Shown here piece after piece: positions 53,595-61,982 of a stretch of DNA of 64,000 nt. Origin of the DNA: Streptomyces sp. ASQP_92 (lineage in GTDB: Bacteria > Actinomycetota > Actinomycetes > Streptomycetales > Streptomycetaceae); NCBI RefSeq assembly GCF_025399895.1, contig NZ_JAODUA010000005.1, positions 1 to 64,000 on the forward strand, written 5' to 3'. Positions within the stretch are counted from its first letter, which is position 1. Every line of letters begins with the position of its first letter. The notes under the pieces were generated by a model. It saw only the letters and a list, made by a program, of their open reading frames with translations. It ran no database searches and had not been told where the DNA came from. The position numbers and the translations under genes were made by a program.

Positions 53595-54131
53595 CTACTT
53601 CTCCGTCTTCTGGGCGGGCTTCTTGGCGGGCTCGACGAGCACCGGCCGGCCGGGCTGTTCGCCGCCGCGCTCCTTGATGTACGTCTCGGTCGGCACCATC
53701 ACCTTGCGGCGGAAGACGCAGACCAGGGTGCCGTCCTGCTTGTAGCCCTTGGTCTCGACGTAGACGATCCCGCGGTCGTTCTTCGACTTGGAGGGCGTCT
53801 TGTCGAGGACCGTCGTCTCGCCGTAGATCGTGTCGCCGTGGAAGGTCGGCGCCACGTGCCGCAGCGACTCGATCTCCAGGTTGGCGATCGCCTTGCCGGA
53901 CACGTCCGGCACGCTCATGCCGAGGAGCAGCGAGTAGATGTAGTTGCCCACGACGACGTTCTTGCCGAAGTCGGTCGTGTTCTCGGCGTAGTTGACGTCC
54001 ATGTGGAGCGGGTGGTGGTTCATCGTGAGCAGACAGAAGAGGTGGTCGTCGTACTCGGTGACCGTCTTTCCGGGCCAGTGCTTGTAGACGGCGCCGACTT
54101 CGAACTCTTCATAGGTGCGGCCGAACTGCAT
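53595..54131 (-). CDS. MaoC-family hydratase, probable mesaconyl-C1-CoA hydratase
   Basis: This 178-aa hot-dog-fold protein has the hydratase motif in HHPLHMDVNYAENTTDFGKN, with catalytic Asp and His, then VAPTFHGDTIYGETTV. It would hydrate mesaconyl-C1-CoA to beta-methylmalyl-CoA for cleavage by the lyase encoded 5 bp upstream. It is half the length of the two-domain Rhodobacter hydratase, so it likely works as a dimer or higher oligomer. The C-terminal 25 residues are Lys/Pro-rich. Confidence 0.82.
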   Translation of the reverse strand: MQFGRTYEEFEVGAVYKHWPGKTVTEYDDHLFCLLTMNHHPLHMDVNYAENTTDFGKNVVVGNYIYSLLLGMSVPDVSGKAIANLEIESLRHVAPTFHGDTIYGETTVLDKTPSKSKNDRGIVYVETKGYKQDGTLVCVFRRKVMVPTETYIKERGGEQPGRPVLVEPAKKPAQKTEK

Positions 54132-54136
54132 GGTCC

Positions 54137-55111
54137 TCACGCCTCCGGGATCTCGAACTTGGACGTGCGCCGCATACCGGCCGCCCGGCCCTTGCCGGAG
54201 ATGACCAGGGCCATCTTGCGGCTCGCCTCGTCGATCATCTCGTCGCCGAGCATCGCGGAACCCTTCTTGCCGCCCGCCTCGGAGGTGCAGTAGTCGTACG
54301 CGTCCAGGATCAGCTCGGCGTGGTCGAAGTCCTCCTGCGACGGCGAGAAGATCTCGTTCGACGCCTCGACCTGACCGGGGTGCAGCACCCACTTGCCGTC
54401 GAAGCCCAGCGCCGCGGCCCGCTTGGCCACCTCGCGGTAGCCGTCCACGTTGCGGATCTGGAGGTAGGGGCCGTCGATCGCCTGGAGGTCGTTGGCGCGC
54501 GCCGCCATCAGGATCTTCATCAGGATGTAGTGGTACGCGTCCGCGCCGTACCCGGGCGGCTGCTCGCCCACGACCAGGGACTTCATGTTGATGGACGCCA
54601 TGAAGTCGGCCGGGCCGAAGATGATGGTCTCGGTGCGGGGCGAGGCCTCCGCGATCGCGTTGACGTTGTTCAGGCCGCGGGCGTTCTCGATCTGCGCCTC
54701 GATGCCGATCTTGCCGACCTCGAAGCCCATCGTCTTCTCGATCTGGGTGAGCAGCAGGTCGAGGGCGACGACCTGGTCGGCGCTCTGCACCTTCGGCAGC
54801 ATGATGCAGTCCAGGTTCTCGCCCGCACCCTCGACCACGGTCACGACGTCGCGGTAGGTCCACTCGGTCGTCCAGTCGTTGACCCGCACGACCCGCGTCT
54901 TGCCCGTCCAGTCGCCCTCGTTGAGGAACTTGACGATGGTGTGCCGGGCCTCGGGCTTGGCCAGCGGGGCGCAGGCGTCCTCCAGGTCGAGGAAGACCTG
55001 GTCGGCCGGCAGGCCCTGGGCCTTCTCCAGGAAGCGGGGGTTCGAACCCGGGACCGCGAGGCAGGAACGACGCGGGCGGAGCCGGTTGACAGGGCTGACG
55101 GGGGTGCTCAT
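54137..55111 (-). CDS. mcl: HpcH/HpaI (CitE-like) lyase, probable malyl-CoA/methylmalyl-CoA lyase
   Basis: This 324-aa TIM-barrel enzyme has LAVPGSNPRFLEKAQ, the Mg-binding acids in DQVFLDLEDACAP and in GIEAQIENARGLNN, and GPADFMASI. WVLHPGQVEASNEIFSPS is typical of CitE-like lyases. It would split beta-methylmalyl-CoA to glyoxylate and propionyl-CoA. The start overlaps the mutase stop by 4 nt. Confidence 0.85.
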   Translation of the reverse strand: MSTPVSPVNRLRPRRSCLAVPGSNPRFLEKAQGLPADQVFLDLEDACAPLAKPEARHTIVKFLNEGDWTGKTRVVRVNDWTTEWTYRDVVTVVEGAGENLDCIMLPKVQSADQVVALDLLLTQIEKTMGFEVGKIGIEAQIENARGLNNVNAIAEASPRTETIIFGPADFMASINMKSLVVGEQPPGYGADAYHYILMKILMAARANDLQAIDGPYLQIRNVDGYREVAKRAAALGFDGKWVLHPGQVEASNEIFSPSQEDFDHAELILDAYDYCTSEAGGKKGSAMLGDEMIDEASRKMALVISGKGRAAGMRRTSKFEIPEA

Positions 55112-57135
55112 GCGGGGACCTCCAACGGGTCGAGCTTGTTCGCTTTCCGGATCTCGTCGACGATACGGCCGATGATCTCCGTGATACCGAAGTCCTTAGG
55201 GGTGAAAACGGCGGCCACACCCGCCTTGCGCAGCTCCGCGGCGTCCGCGGGCGGGATGATCCCGCCGGCGATCACCGGGATGTCGGCCGCGCCCGCCTCG
55301 CGCAGCCGCACCAGGACGTCCGGGACGAGTTCGGCGTGCGAGCCGGACAGGATGGACAGGCCCACGCAGTGCACGTCCTCGGCGAGGGCGGCGCTCACGA
55401 TCTGCTCCGGGGTGAGCCGGATGCCCTGGTAGACCACCTCGAAGCCGGCGTCCCGCGCGCGCACCGCGATCTGCTCGGCGCCGTTGGAGTGGCCGTCCAG
55501 GCCCGGCTTGCCGACAAGGAGGCGAAGCCGTCCGGAGCCCAGGTCCTCGGCCGTGCGGGCCACCTTCTCGCGGACGACGGCCAGCGGCGTGCCCTCCTCG
55601 GCGGTGACCGCCACCGGCGCGGAGGAGACACCCGTGGGCGCCCGGAACTCGCCGAACACCTCACGCAGCGCCTGGGACCACTCGCCGGTGGTCACCCCGG
55701 AGCGCACACACTCCAGGGTCGCCTCCATCAGATTGCCGGTGCCCTCGGCCGCCTGCTTCAGCTTCTCCAGCGCCTTGCACGGGCGCGGGTGGTTGAACGG
55801 CGGCTGGTAGCGGGTGTCACGCCAGTTCTTGAGCGAGGCGACGACGCGGGCCTCGACGGCCGGGTCGACCGTCATGATCGCCCCGTCCAGATCGGCGGTG
55901 AGCGGGCTCGGCTCGGTCGCCTGGTAGCAGTTGACGCCGACGATCTTCTCCTCGCCGCTCTCGATCCGGGCCCGGCGCTCGGCGTGCGAGGAGACGAGCT
56001 GCGACTTCAGGTAGCCCGACTCGACGGCGGCCAGCGCCCCGCCCATCTCCTCGATCCGCCCGATCTCGGCCAGGCACTCCTCGACCAGGGCCTCGACCTT
56101 GGCCTCGATGACGTGCGAGCCCTCGAAGATGTCCTCGTACTCCAGCAGGTCGCTCTCGTGCGCCAGCACCTGCTGGATGCGCAGCGACCACTGCTGGTCC
56201 CAGGGGCGCGGAAGGCCCAACGCCTCGTTCCAGGCGGGGAGTTGGACCGCCCGGGCCCGTGCGTCCTTCGACAGCGTCACGGCCAGCATCTCAAGGACGA
56301 TCCGCTGGACGTTGTTCTCCGGCTGCGCCTCGGTCAGGCCGAGCGAGTTGACCTGGACGCCGTAGCGGAAGCGGCGCTGCTTGGCGTCCTCGATCCCGTA
56401 CCGCTCCCGCGTGATCTTGTCCCAGATGCGGCCGAAGGCGCGCATCTTGCACATCTCCTCGATGAAGCGGACGCCCGCGTTCACGAAGAAGGAGATGCGG
56501 GCGACGACATCGCCCTTGCGGTCCTCGGGGATCTGCCCGGAGGCGAACACCGAGTCCAGGACGGCGATCGCGGTGGACATCGCGTACGCGATCTCCTGGA
56601 CCGGCGTGGCTCCCGCCTCTTGGAGGTGGTAGCTACAGATGTTGATCGGGTTCCACTTGGGGATGTTGTTAACGGTGTAACAGATCATGTCTGTTGTCAG
56701 CCGCAGCGAAGGGCCCGGCGGGAAGACATGCGTCCCGCGCGAGAGGTACTCCTTCACGATGTCGTTCTGGGTGGTGCCCTGGAGCTTGGTGATGTCCGCG
56801 CCCTGCTCCTCGGCGACCACCTGGTACATGGCGAGCAGCCACATCGCGGTGGCGTTGATCGTCATCGAGGTGTTCATCTGTTCCAGGGGGATGTCCTGGA
56901 ACAGCCGCCTCATGTCACCGAGATGGGAGACCGGGACCCCGACCCGGCCCACCTCGCCGCGGGCGAGGATGTGGTCGGGGTCGTATCCGGTCTGCGTCGG
57001 AAGGTCGAACGCGACCGACAGACCCGTCTGCCCCTTGGCCAGGTTGTTGCGGTACAGCTCGTTGGACGCTTCGGCGGTCGAGTGGCCGGCGTACGTCCGC
57101 ATGAGCCACGGCCGATCCTTCTGACGCTCTGTCAT
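55108..57135 (-). CDS. ecm: ethylmalonyl-CoA mutase (MeaA-type, B12-dependent)
   Basis: This 675-aa single-chain mutase has a TIM-barrel domain (residues 1-500, including the family segment RPWLMRTYAGHSTAEASNEL). A C-terminal cobalamin-binding domain follows with LVGKPGLDGHSNGAEQIAVR (DxHxxG) and GLSILSGSHAELV. MeaA proteins convert ethylmalonyl-CoA to methylsuccinyl-CoA; the adjacent ccr gene makes its substrate and supports this over methylmalonyl-CoA mutase. It lies 13 bp after ccr. Confidence 0.9.
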   Translation of the reverse strand: MTERQKDRPWLMRTYAGHSTAEASNELYRNNLAKGQTGLSVAFDLPTQTGYDPDHILARGEVGRVGVPVSHLGDMRRLFQDIPLEQMNTSMTINATAMWLLAMYQVVAEEQGADITKLQGTTQNDIVKEYLSRGTHVFPPGPSLRLTTDMICYTVNNIPKWNPINICSYHLQEAGATPVQEIAYAMSTAIAVLDSVFASGQIPEDRKGDVVARISFFVNAGVRFIEEMCKMRAFGRIWDKITRERYGIEDAKQRRFRYGVQVNSLGLTEAQPENNVQRIVLEMLAVTLSKDARARAVQLPAWNEALGLPRPWDQQWSLRIQQVLAHESDLLEYEDIFEGSHVIEAKVEALVEECLAEIGRIEEMGGALAAVESGYLKSQLVSSHAERRARIESGEEKIVGVNCYQATEPSPLTADLDGAIMTVDPAVEARVVASLKNWRDTRYQPPFNHPRPCKALEKLKQAAEGTGNLMEATLECVRSGVTTGEWSQALREVFGEFRAPTGVSSAPVAVTAEEGTPLAVVREKVARTAEDLGSGRLRLLVGKPGLDGHSNGAEQIAVRARDAGFEVVYQGIRLTPEQIVSAALAEDVHCVGLSILSGSHAELVPDVLVRLREAGAADIPVIAGGIIPPADAAELRKAGVAAVFTPKDFGITEIIGRIVDEIRKANKLDPLEVPA

Positions 57136-57148
57136 GGAACTTCCCGGC

Positions 57149-58486
57149 TCAGACGTTGCGGAAGCGGTTGATGGCGTCGAGGTGCTTCTCGCGCAGCTCG
57201 GGGTCGCTGACGCCGAGGCCCTCGCGCGGGGAGAGGGCGAGCACGCCGACCTTGCCCTGGTGCAGGTTGCGGTGCACGTCGTACGCGGCCTGGCCGGTGT
57301 CCTCCAGGGAGTACACCTTGGAAAGCGTCGGGTGGATCTTGCCCTTGGCGATGAGGCGGTTGGCCTCCCACGCCTCGCGGTAGTTGGCGAAGTGCGAGCC
57401 GATGATGCGCTTCAGGGACATCCACAGGTAGCGGTTGTCGTACTCGTGCATGTAGCCCGAGGTCGAGGCGCAGGTGGTGATGGTGCCGCCCTTGCGGGTG
57501 ACGTAGACGCTCGCGCCGAAGGTCTCGCGGCCGGGGTGCTCGAAGACGATGTCGATGTCCTCGCCGCCGGTGAACTCGCGGATGCGCTTGCCGAAGCGCT
57601 TCCACTCCTTGGGGTCCTGGGTCCGCTCGTCCTTCCAGAACTTGTAGCCCTCGGCGTTGCGGTCGATGACCGCCTCCGCGCCCATGGCACGGCAGATGTC
57701 CGCCTTCTCGGGGCTGGAGACGACACAGATCGGGTTGGCGCCGCCCGCGAGCGCGAACTGGGTGGCGTAGGAGCCGAGGCCGCCGCTGGCGCCCCAGATC
57801 AGGACGTTGTCGCCCTGCTTCATGCCGGCGCCGTTGCGGGAGACGAGCTGGCGGTAGGCGGTCGAGTTGACCAGGCCGGGAGCCGCCGCCTCCTCCCAGC
57901 TCAGGTGCTTGGGCTTGGGCATGAGCTGGTTGGACTTGACGAGCGCGATCTCGGCGAGGCCGCCGAAGTTGGTCTCGAAGCCCCAGATGCGCTGCTCGGG
58001 GTCGAGCATCGTGTCGTTGTGGCCGTCGGAGCTCTCCAGCTCGACCGACAGGCAGTGCGCCACGACCTCGTCGCCGGGGTTCCAGGCGTTGACGCCCGGG
58101 CCGGTGCGCAGCACGACGCCCGCGAGGTCGGAGCCGATGATGTGGTACGGCAGGTCGTGCCGCTTGGTGAGCTCGCTGAGCCGGCCGTAGCGCTCCAGGA
58201 AGCTGAAGGTGGACACGGGCTCGAAGATCGAGGTCCACACCGAGTTGTAGTTGACCGAGGAGGCCATGACGGCCACCAGGGCCTCGCCCGGGCCGAGTTC
58301 GGGGATCGGCACCTCGTCCAGGTGGATCGACTTGCGGGGGTCCTTGTCGCGGGTGCTGAGCCCGGCGAACATCTCCGTCTCGTCCTTGTGCACGGTGATC
58401 GCGCGGTACGAGTCGGGGAGCGGCAGAGCGGCGAAGTCGGCGGAGGTGGACTCCGGCGACTGGATCGCGTCCAGGATTTCCTTCAC
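57149..58486 (-). CDS. ccr: crotonyl-CoA carboxylase/reductase
   Basis: This 445-aa medium-chain dehydrogenase-type enzyme reductively carboxylates crotonyl-CoA to ethylmalonyl-CoA with NADPH and CO2. With the GTG start at 58486, the four CO2-binding residues known from Kitasatospora Ccr fall at exactly the same numbers: Asn81 (SVNYNSVW), Phe170-Glu171 (WGFETNFG) and His365 (IGSHFANY). The NADPH motif is WGASGGLGSYATQ. GGAGG lies 8 nt upstream of the start. It is the first gene of the pathway block; its promoter region is at 58713-58755. Confidence 0.95.
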   Translation of the reverse strand: MKEILDAIQSPESTSADFAALPLPDSYRAITVHKDETEMFAGLSTRDKDPRKSIHLDEVPIPELGPGEALVAVMASSVNYNSVWTSIFEPVSTFSFLERYGRLSELTKRHDLPYHIIGSDLAGVVLRTGPGVNAWNPGDEVVAHCLSVELESSDGHNDTMLDPEQRIWGFETNFGGLAEIALVKSNQLMPKPKHLSWEEAAAPGLVNSTAYRQLVSRNGAGMKQGDNVLIWGASGGLGSYATQFALAGGANPICVVSSPEKADICRAMGAEAVIDRNAEGYKFWKDERTQDPKEWKRFGKRIREFTGGEDIDIVFEHPGRETFGASVYVTRKGGTITTCASTSGYMHEYDNRYLWMSLKRIIGSHFANYREAWEANRLIAKGKIHPTLSKVYSLEDTGQAAYDVHRNLHQGKVGVLALSPREGLGVSDPELREKHLDAINRFRNV

Positions 58487-58889
58487 GGTGTTGCCTCCGT
58501 CGAAGCGCCCCTGAGGGGCGTTGAGGGTCTTCGGGGGTGGTGCTGTGGAGGTGTGCCGTCGGTTCGGCGGGGTGGTGCGAGTACGGCAGCGCCGGTGGGG
58601 CGCGGGAGGGTTGCCTGTGACGCAGGCGTCCGGGCGCACTCGCCGGTGAGGGCTTGTGGGGACAGTCGGCGTACGGGGTGTTTCCCGGGGCGCCGACCGC
58701 CCGGACAACATCAACGTATGGCACCCAGTGCCAAGTGACAAGTCACTGCGTGCCAAGAGTTTCTCTCAAGTGAAAAATGGCCCGCGCAGATGAGCGATGA
58801 TCGATCGTTGCAGGTCAGGAGCGTCGCCGGGGACGCGAATGGCCGCGTCCCCCGAGCGGGGGACGCGGCCATCGGTCGTGCTGCGGGTG
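58487..58889. other. ccr upstream region, no gene
   Basis: This gap of about 400 bp between the TetR stop and ccr contains a promoter with two palindromes at 58713-58747 and a long leader of about 220 nt. No credible reading frame or recognised riboswitch was seen in the leader. Confidence 0.6.
58713..58747 (-). promoter_or_regulatory. ccr promoter overlapped by two palindromes
   Basis: On the minus strand, -35 TTGTCA (58736-58741) and -10 TACGTT (58713-58718) have exactly 17 bp between them. TGGCAC-CCA-GTGCCA (58719-58733) fills the spacer, and AGTGAC-AA-GTCACT (58734-58747) covers the -35. A further GTGCCA half-site lies at 58750-58755. This looks like a repressor-controlled promoter, and the TetR gene directly upstream is the natural candidate regulator. 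Confidence 0.65.
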
Positions 58890-59696
58890 CTACCGGGACT
58901 TGAGGGCCTGCTTGATGCTCTGCATGATCTCGTCGAGCGGCGCGTCCGTACGGGCCACCGCGACCAGGACCTCCTCGCTGGTCGACACGGAGGCCGCGGC
59001 GGGCCCCGGCGCGGCCGTGCGGCCCGCTCCTATGCCCGAGCCGAAGGTCTCCCGGACGATCGCGAAGGCGTGGTCGAGCTGCGCCTCCACATCGCCCTGG
59101 CCGCCGGCCCGCAGCCAGCGCCGCAGGACGTGGTTGTGGGCGGTGACGACCGCGGACGCGGCGACCTCGGCGAGCAGTGGATCGTCGTTCCCCGGCTGGT
59201 GGTCGTGCTCGTCGAAGTGGCCGAGCAGATAGCGGGTGAACAGGCGCTCGTAGCGGGCGACCGAGGCGATCTCGGCCTCGCGCAGCGTCGGCACCTCACG
59301 GGTCAGCTTGTAGCGGGCCACGGACACCGAGGGGGAGCCCGCGTACATCTTCATGACCTCTTTGATGCCCCGGCACACGGTGTCGAGCGGGTGCTCGTGC
59401 GGCGGCGCGGCGTTCAGGACCGCCTCGGCGCGCACCAGGGTGTCGTCGTGATCGGGGAAGATCGCCTCTTCCTTGGAGCGGAAGTGGCGGAAGAAGGTCC
59501 GTCGGGCGACACCGGCCTGGGCCGCGATCTCGTCGACGGTGGTGGCCTCGTACCCCTTCGCGGAGAACAGGTCCATCGCCGCGGCCGCCAGCTCCCGGCG
59601 CATCTTGAGCCGCTGGGCGGCCGCCCGGCTGCCCGCGGCGCTCTCCGGGGCGTCGGGCACGGCGTTCGTACGGGAGGACCTGGTTGGCTGGGGCAT
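58890..59696 (-). CDS. TetR-family transcriptional regulator
   Basis: This 268-aa protein has an N-terminal TetR HTH (about residues 30-75, AMDLFSAKGYEATTVDEIAA then GVARRTFFRHFRSKEEAIF). A helical ligand domain follows, with a low-complexity Gly/Ala segment at about 220-235. ATG 59696 is used, since upstream residues are Pro-rich. It lies between the 3-hydroxyacyl-CoA dehydrogenase gene and ccr, all leftward, so it probably controls this acyl-CoA regulon, perhaps through the palindromes at the ccr promoter. Confidence 0.85.
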   Translation of the reverse strand: MPQPTRSSRTNAVPDAPESAAGSRAAAQRLKMRRELAAAAMDLFSAKGYEATTVDEIAAQAGVARRTFFRHFRSKEEAIFPDHDDTLVRAEAVLNAAPPHEHPLDTVCRGIKEVMKMYAGSPSVSVARYKLTREVPTLREAEIASVARYERLFTRYLLGHFDEHDHQPGNDDPLLAEVAASAVVTAHNHVLRRWLRAGGQGDVEAQLDHAFAIVRETFGSGIGAGRTAAPGPAAASVSTSEEVLVAVARTDAPLDEIMQSIKQALKSR

Positions 59697-59787
59697 GGAC
59701 CGAACGTACTGCATAGCCGCGGGAAGTCGCGCCCACGGGGGCGAGCTGCCCGGAGGTTGCAGCAGCCCACCCCACCCGGCGTCCGGA

Positions 59788-61569
59788 TCAGCGCCGGGCA
59801 TACTCGCGGAATCCGCGGCCCGTCTTGCGGCCCAGGCAGCCCGCCGCGACGAGGTGTTCGAGCAGCGGCGCCGGGGCCAGGCCCGGGTCGCGGAACTCGG
59901 CGTGCAGCACCTTCTCGATGGCCAGCGAGACGTCCAGACCGACCACGTCGAGGAGTTCGAAGGGGCCCATCGGGTAGCCGCCGCCGAGCTTCATCGCGGC
60001 GTCGATGTCGTCCAGGGTCGCGTAGTGCTCCTGGACCATCTTGATCGCGTTGTTGAGGTACGGGAAGAGCAGCGCGTTGACGATGAAACCGGCCCGGTCG
60101 CCGCAGTCCACCGGGTGCTTGCGGATCTTCGCGGTGACCTCGCGGACCGTGGCGTGCACCTCGTCGGAGGTGAGCACGGTACGGACCACCTCGACGAGCT
60201 TCATCGCGGGGGCCGGGTTGAAGAAGTGCATGCCGATGACGTCCTGCGGGCGCGAGGTGGCGCGGGCGCAGGCGACGACGGGCAGCGAGGAGGTGGTGGT
60301 GGCGAGCACCGCGCCCGGCTCGCAGATCTTGTCCAGGGACGCGAAGAGCTGCTGCTTGACCTCCAGGTCCTCGGCGACCGCCTCCACGGCGAGGTCCACC
60401 TCGGCGAAGGCCTCCAGAGCGCCCGCCGCCGTGATGCGGTTCAGCGTCTCCTCGCGCGCCTCGGCGGTGAGCCGGCCCTTGTCCACCGAGCGCGAAAGGG
60501 ACTTGGCGATACGGGACTTGGCGGTCTCCGCCTTCTCCAGGCTGCGGGCCGCGAGCACGACGGAGTAGCCGGCCTTGGCGAAGACCTCCGCGATGCCGGA
60601 GGCCATGGTGCCCGAGCCCGCCACGCCGACCGAGCGGATCTCGCGCCCGCCGCCCGCGCCCGCGATGGTGTCCGGGGTCTGGGCGTCGGCCACCACGACC
60701 GCGCTGCCCTCGCCCTCGTAGGTGTAGAAGCCGCGGCCCCGCTTGCGGCCGGTCAGGCCGGCCTCGGCGAGCTGGCCGAGGATGGGGGCGGGGGCGTGCA
60801 GGCGGTCCTGGGAGGAGGAGTACATCGCCTCCAGGACGGTGCGGGCGGTGTCGATGCCGATCAGGTCGAGCAGTTCGAGCGGGCCCATCGGCAGCCCGCA
60901 GCCCAGCTTCATCGCGGCGTCGATGTCCTCGCGCGAGGCGTACTTGGACTCGTACATCGCTGCGGCCTGGTTGAGGTAGCCGAACAGCAGCCCGTCGGCG
61001 ACGAAGCCGGGGCGGTCGCCGACCGCGACGGGCTCCTTGCCGAGGTCCAGGGCGAGCGCGGTCACCGCGTCGACGGCCGGGGGAGCGGTCAGCACCGACG
61101 AGACGATCTCGACCAGCTTCATCGCGGGTGCCGGGTTGAAGAAGTGCAGGCCGATCACGCGCTCGGGGTGGGCGGAGTCGGCGGCGAGGCGGGTCACCGA
61201 CAGGGCGTTGGTGCCGGTGGCCAGGATCGCGGTGGGCGCGACGATGGCGTCGAGGGCCTGGAAGACCTGGTGCTTGAGCTCGTACGACTCGGGCACGACC
61301 TCGATGACGAGCTCGGCCTCGGCCGCGGCCTGGAGGTCGGTGAAGGTACGGAACCGGGCGAGGATGTCGCCGCGCTCCTGCGGGGTGATCCGCTCGCGGG
61401 CCACCGCGCGGGCGGTGGAGGCCTCCAAGGAGGCCACGGCCTGGCGGCCGGCGCGCTCGCTGATGTCGATGCCGATGACCTCGCGGCCGGCGCGGGCCAG
61501 GACCTCGGCGATGCCGGTGCCCATCGTGCCGAGACCGACCACGGCGACAGTGTTCAGGGGGACGTCCAT
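59788..61569 (-). CDS. tandem-fused 3-hydroxyacyl-CoA dehydrogenase
   Basis: This 593-aa protein is made of two consecutive FadB/PaaH-type units (about 1-290 and 300-593). Each has a Rossmann motif (VVGLGTMGTGIAEV, VAGSGTMASGIAEV), a catalytic HFFNPAPAMKLVE segment and a C-terminal helical domain (GLPMGPLELLDLIG, GYPMGPFELLDVVG). It would oxidise or reduce 3-hydroxybutyryl-CoA, linking acetoacetyl-CoA to crotonyl-CoA for Ccr. Single units normally dimerise, so the fusion is an intramolecular dimer. The ATG at 61569 was chosen. Confidence 0.88.
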   Translation of the reverse strand: MDVPLNTVAVVGLGTMGTGIAEVLARAGREVIGIDISERAGRQAVASLEASTARAVARERITPQERGDILARFRTFTDLQAAAEAELVIEVVPESYELKHQVFQALDAIVAPTAILATGTNALSVTRLAADSAHPERVIGLHFFNPAPAMKLVEIVSSVLTAPPAVDAVTALALDLGKEPVAVGDRPGFVADGLLFGYLNQAAAMYESKYASREDIDAAMKLGCGLPMGPLELLDLIGIDTARTVLEAMYSSSQDRLHAPAPILGQLAEAGLTGRKRGRGFYTYEGEGSAVVVADAQTPDTIAGAGGGREIRSVGVAGSGTMASGIAEVFAKAGYSVVLAARSLEKAETAKSRIAKSLSRSVDKGRLTAEAREETLNRITAAGALEAFAEVDLAVEAVAEDLEVKQQLFASLDKICEPGAVLATTTSSLPVVACARATSRPQDVIGMHFFNPAPAMKLVEVVRTVLTSDEVHATVREVTAKIRKHPVDCGDRAGFIVNALLFPYLNNAIKMVQEHYATLDDIDAAMKLGGGYPMGPFELLDVVGLDVSLAIEKVLHAEFRDPGLAPAPLLEHLVAAGCLGRKTGRGFREYARR

Positions 61570-61982
61570 CACGGGACTCCAGGGATGAGTGACGACTGAG
61601 AGAGGGCGCACGCGACCGGCATCGAAGGGCGTTCGGATACGCCAACGGGCGTACGGCGTGCGGGAGTTGAGTCGTGGTACCAAAGGCCGACGGCCCTGTC
61701 CCGGGGCGCGTCGTACAGAAAAGCCGAACCGACGAACACTCGCGGTGGCTGCGTCACCAGGCCACCGGAGTCGCGGGGGTTACCCGCTCACCTGAGGTTA
61801 ACCGGCGAGTAACGAGCGCGCCAGCCCTCCGCCGTATCCGGCCGATGTGATCTGGCTCGCCCCGGCCCCCTCCCGGAACCGGCGCGAGCGCGGAGCCGGC
61901 GGCCCGTGTGGTGAGGTCACCCGCCCCGGGGATTTCCTCCGTGCACCGGCGTGAGGAGGCGAAGGTCAATAGGGTCTGGGGC
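61570..61982. other. promoter region of HADH gene and HEAT gene; no gene seen
   Basis: This stretch contains an imperfect inverted repeat GTTACCCGC...GCGAGTAAC (61779-61813) with a perfect GGTTAACC (61796-61803) between. No reading frame has convincing coding features. Confidence 0.5.
61779..61813. promoter_or_regulatory. imperfect inverted repeat with central palindrome
   Basis: GTTACCCGC (61779-61787) and GCGAGTAAC (61805-61813) match with one mismatch. GGTTAACC (61796-61803) is a perfect 8-bp palindrome between them. The position upstream of both divergent genes suggests an operator, possibly for an acyl-CoA-responsive TetR protein; this is inference. Confidence 0.35.

Noticed and set aside
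55108..57135. Methylmalonyl-CoA mutase
   Set aside because: It is a single MeaA-type chain directly downstream of ccr and upstream of methylsuccinyl-CoA steps, which fits ethylmalonyl-CoA mutase better.
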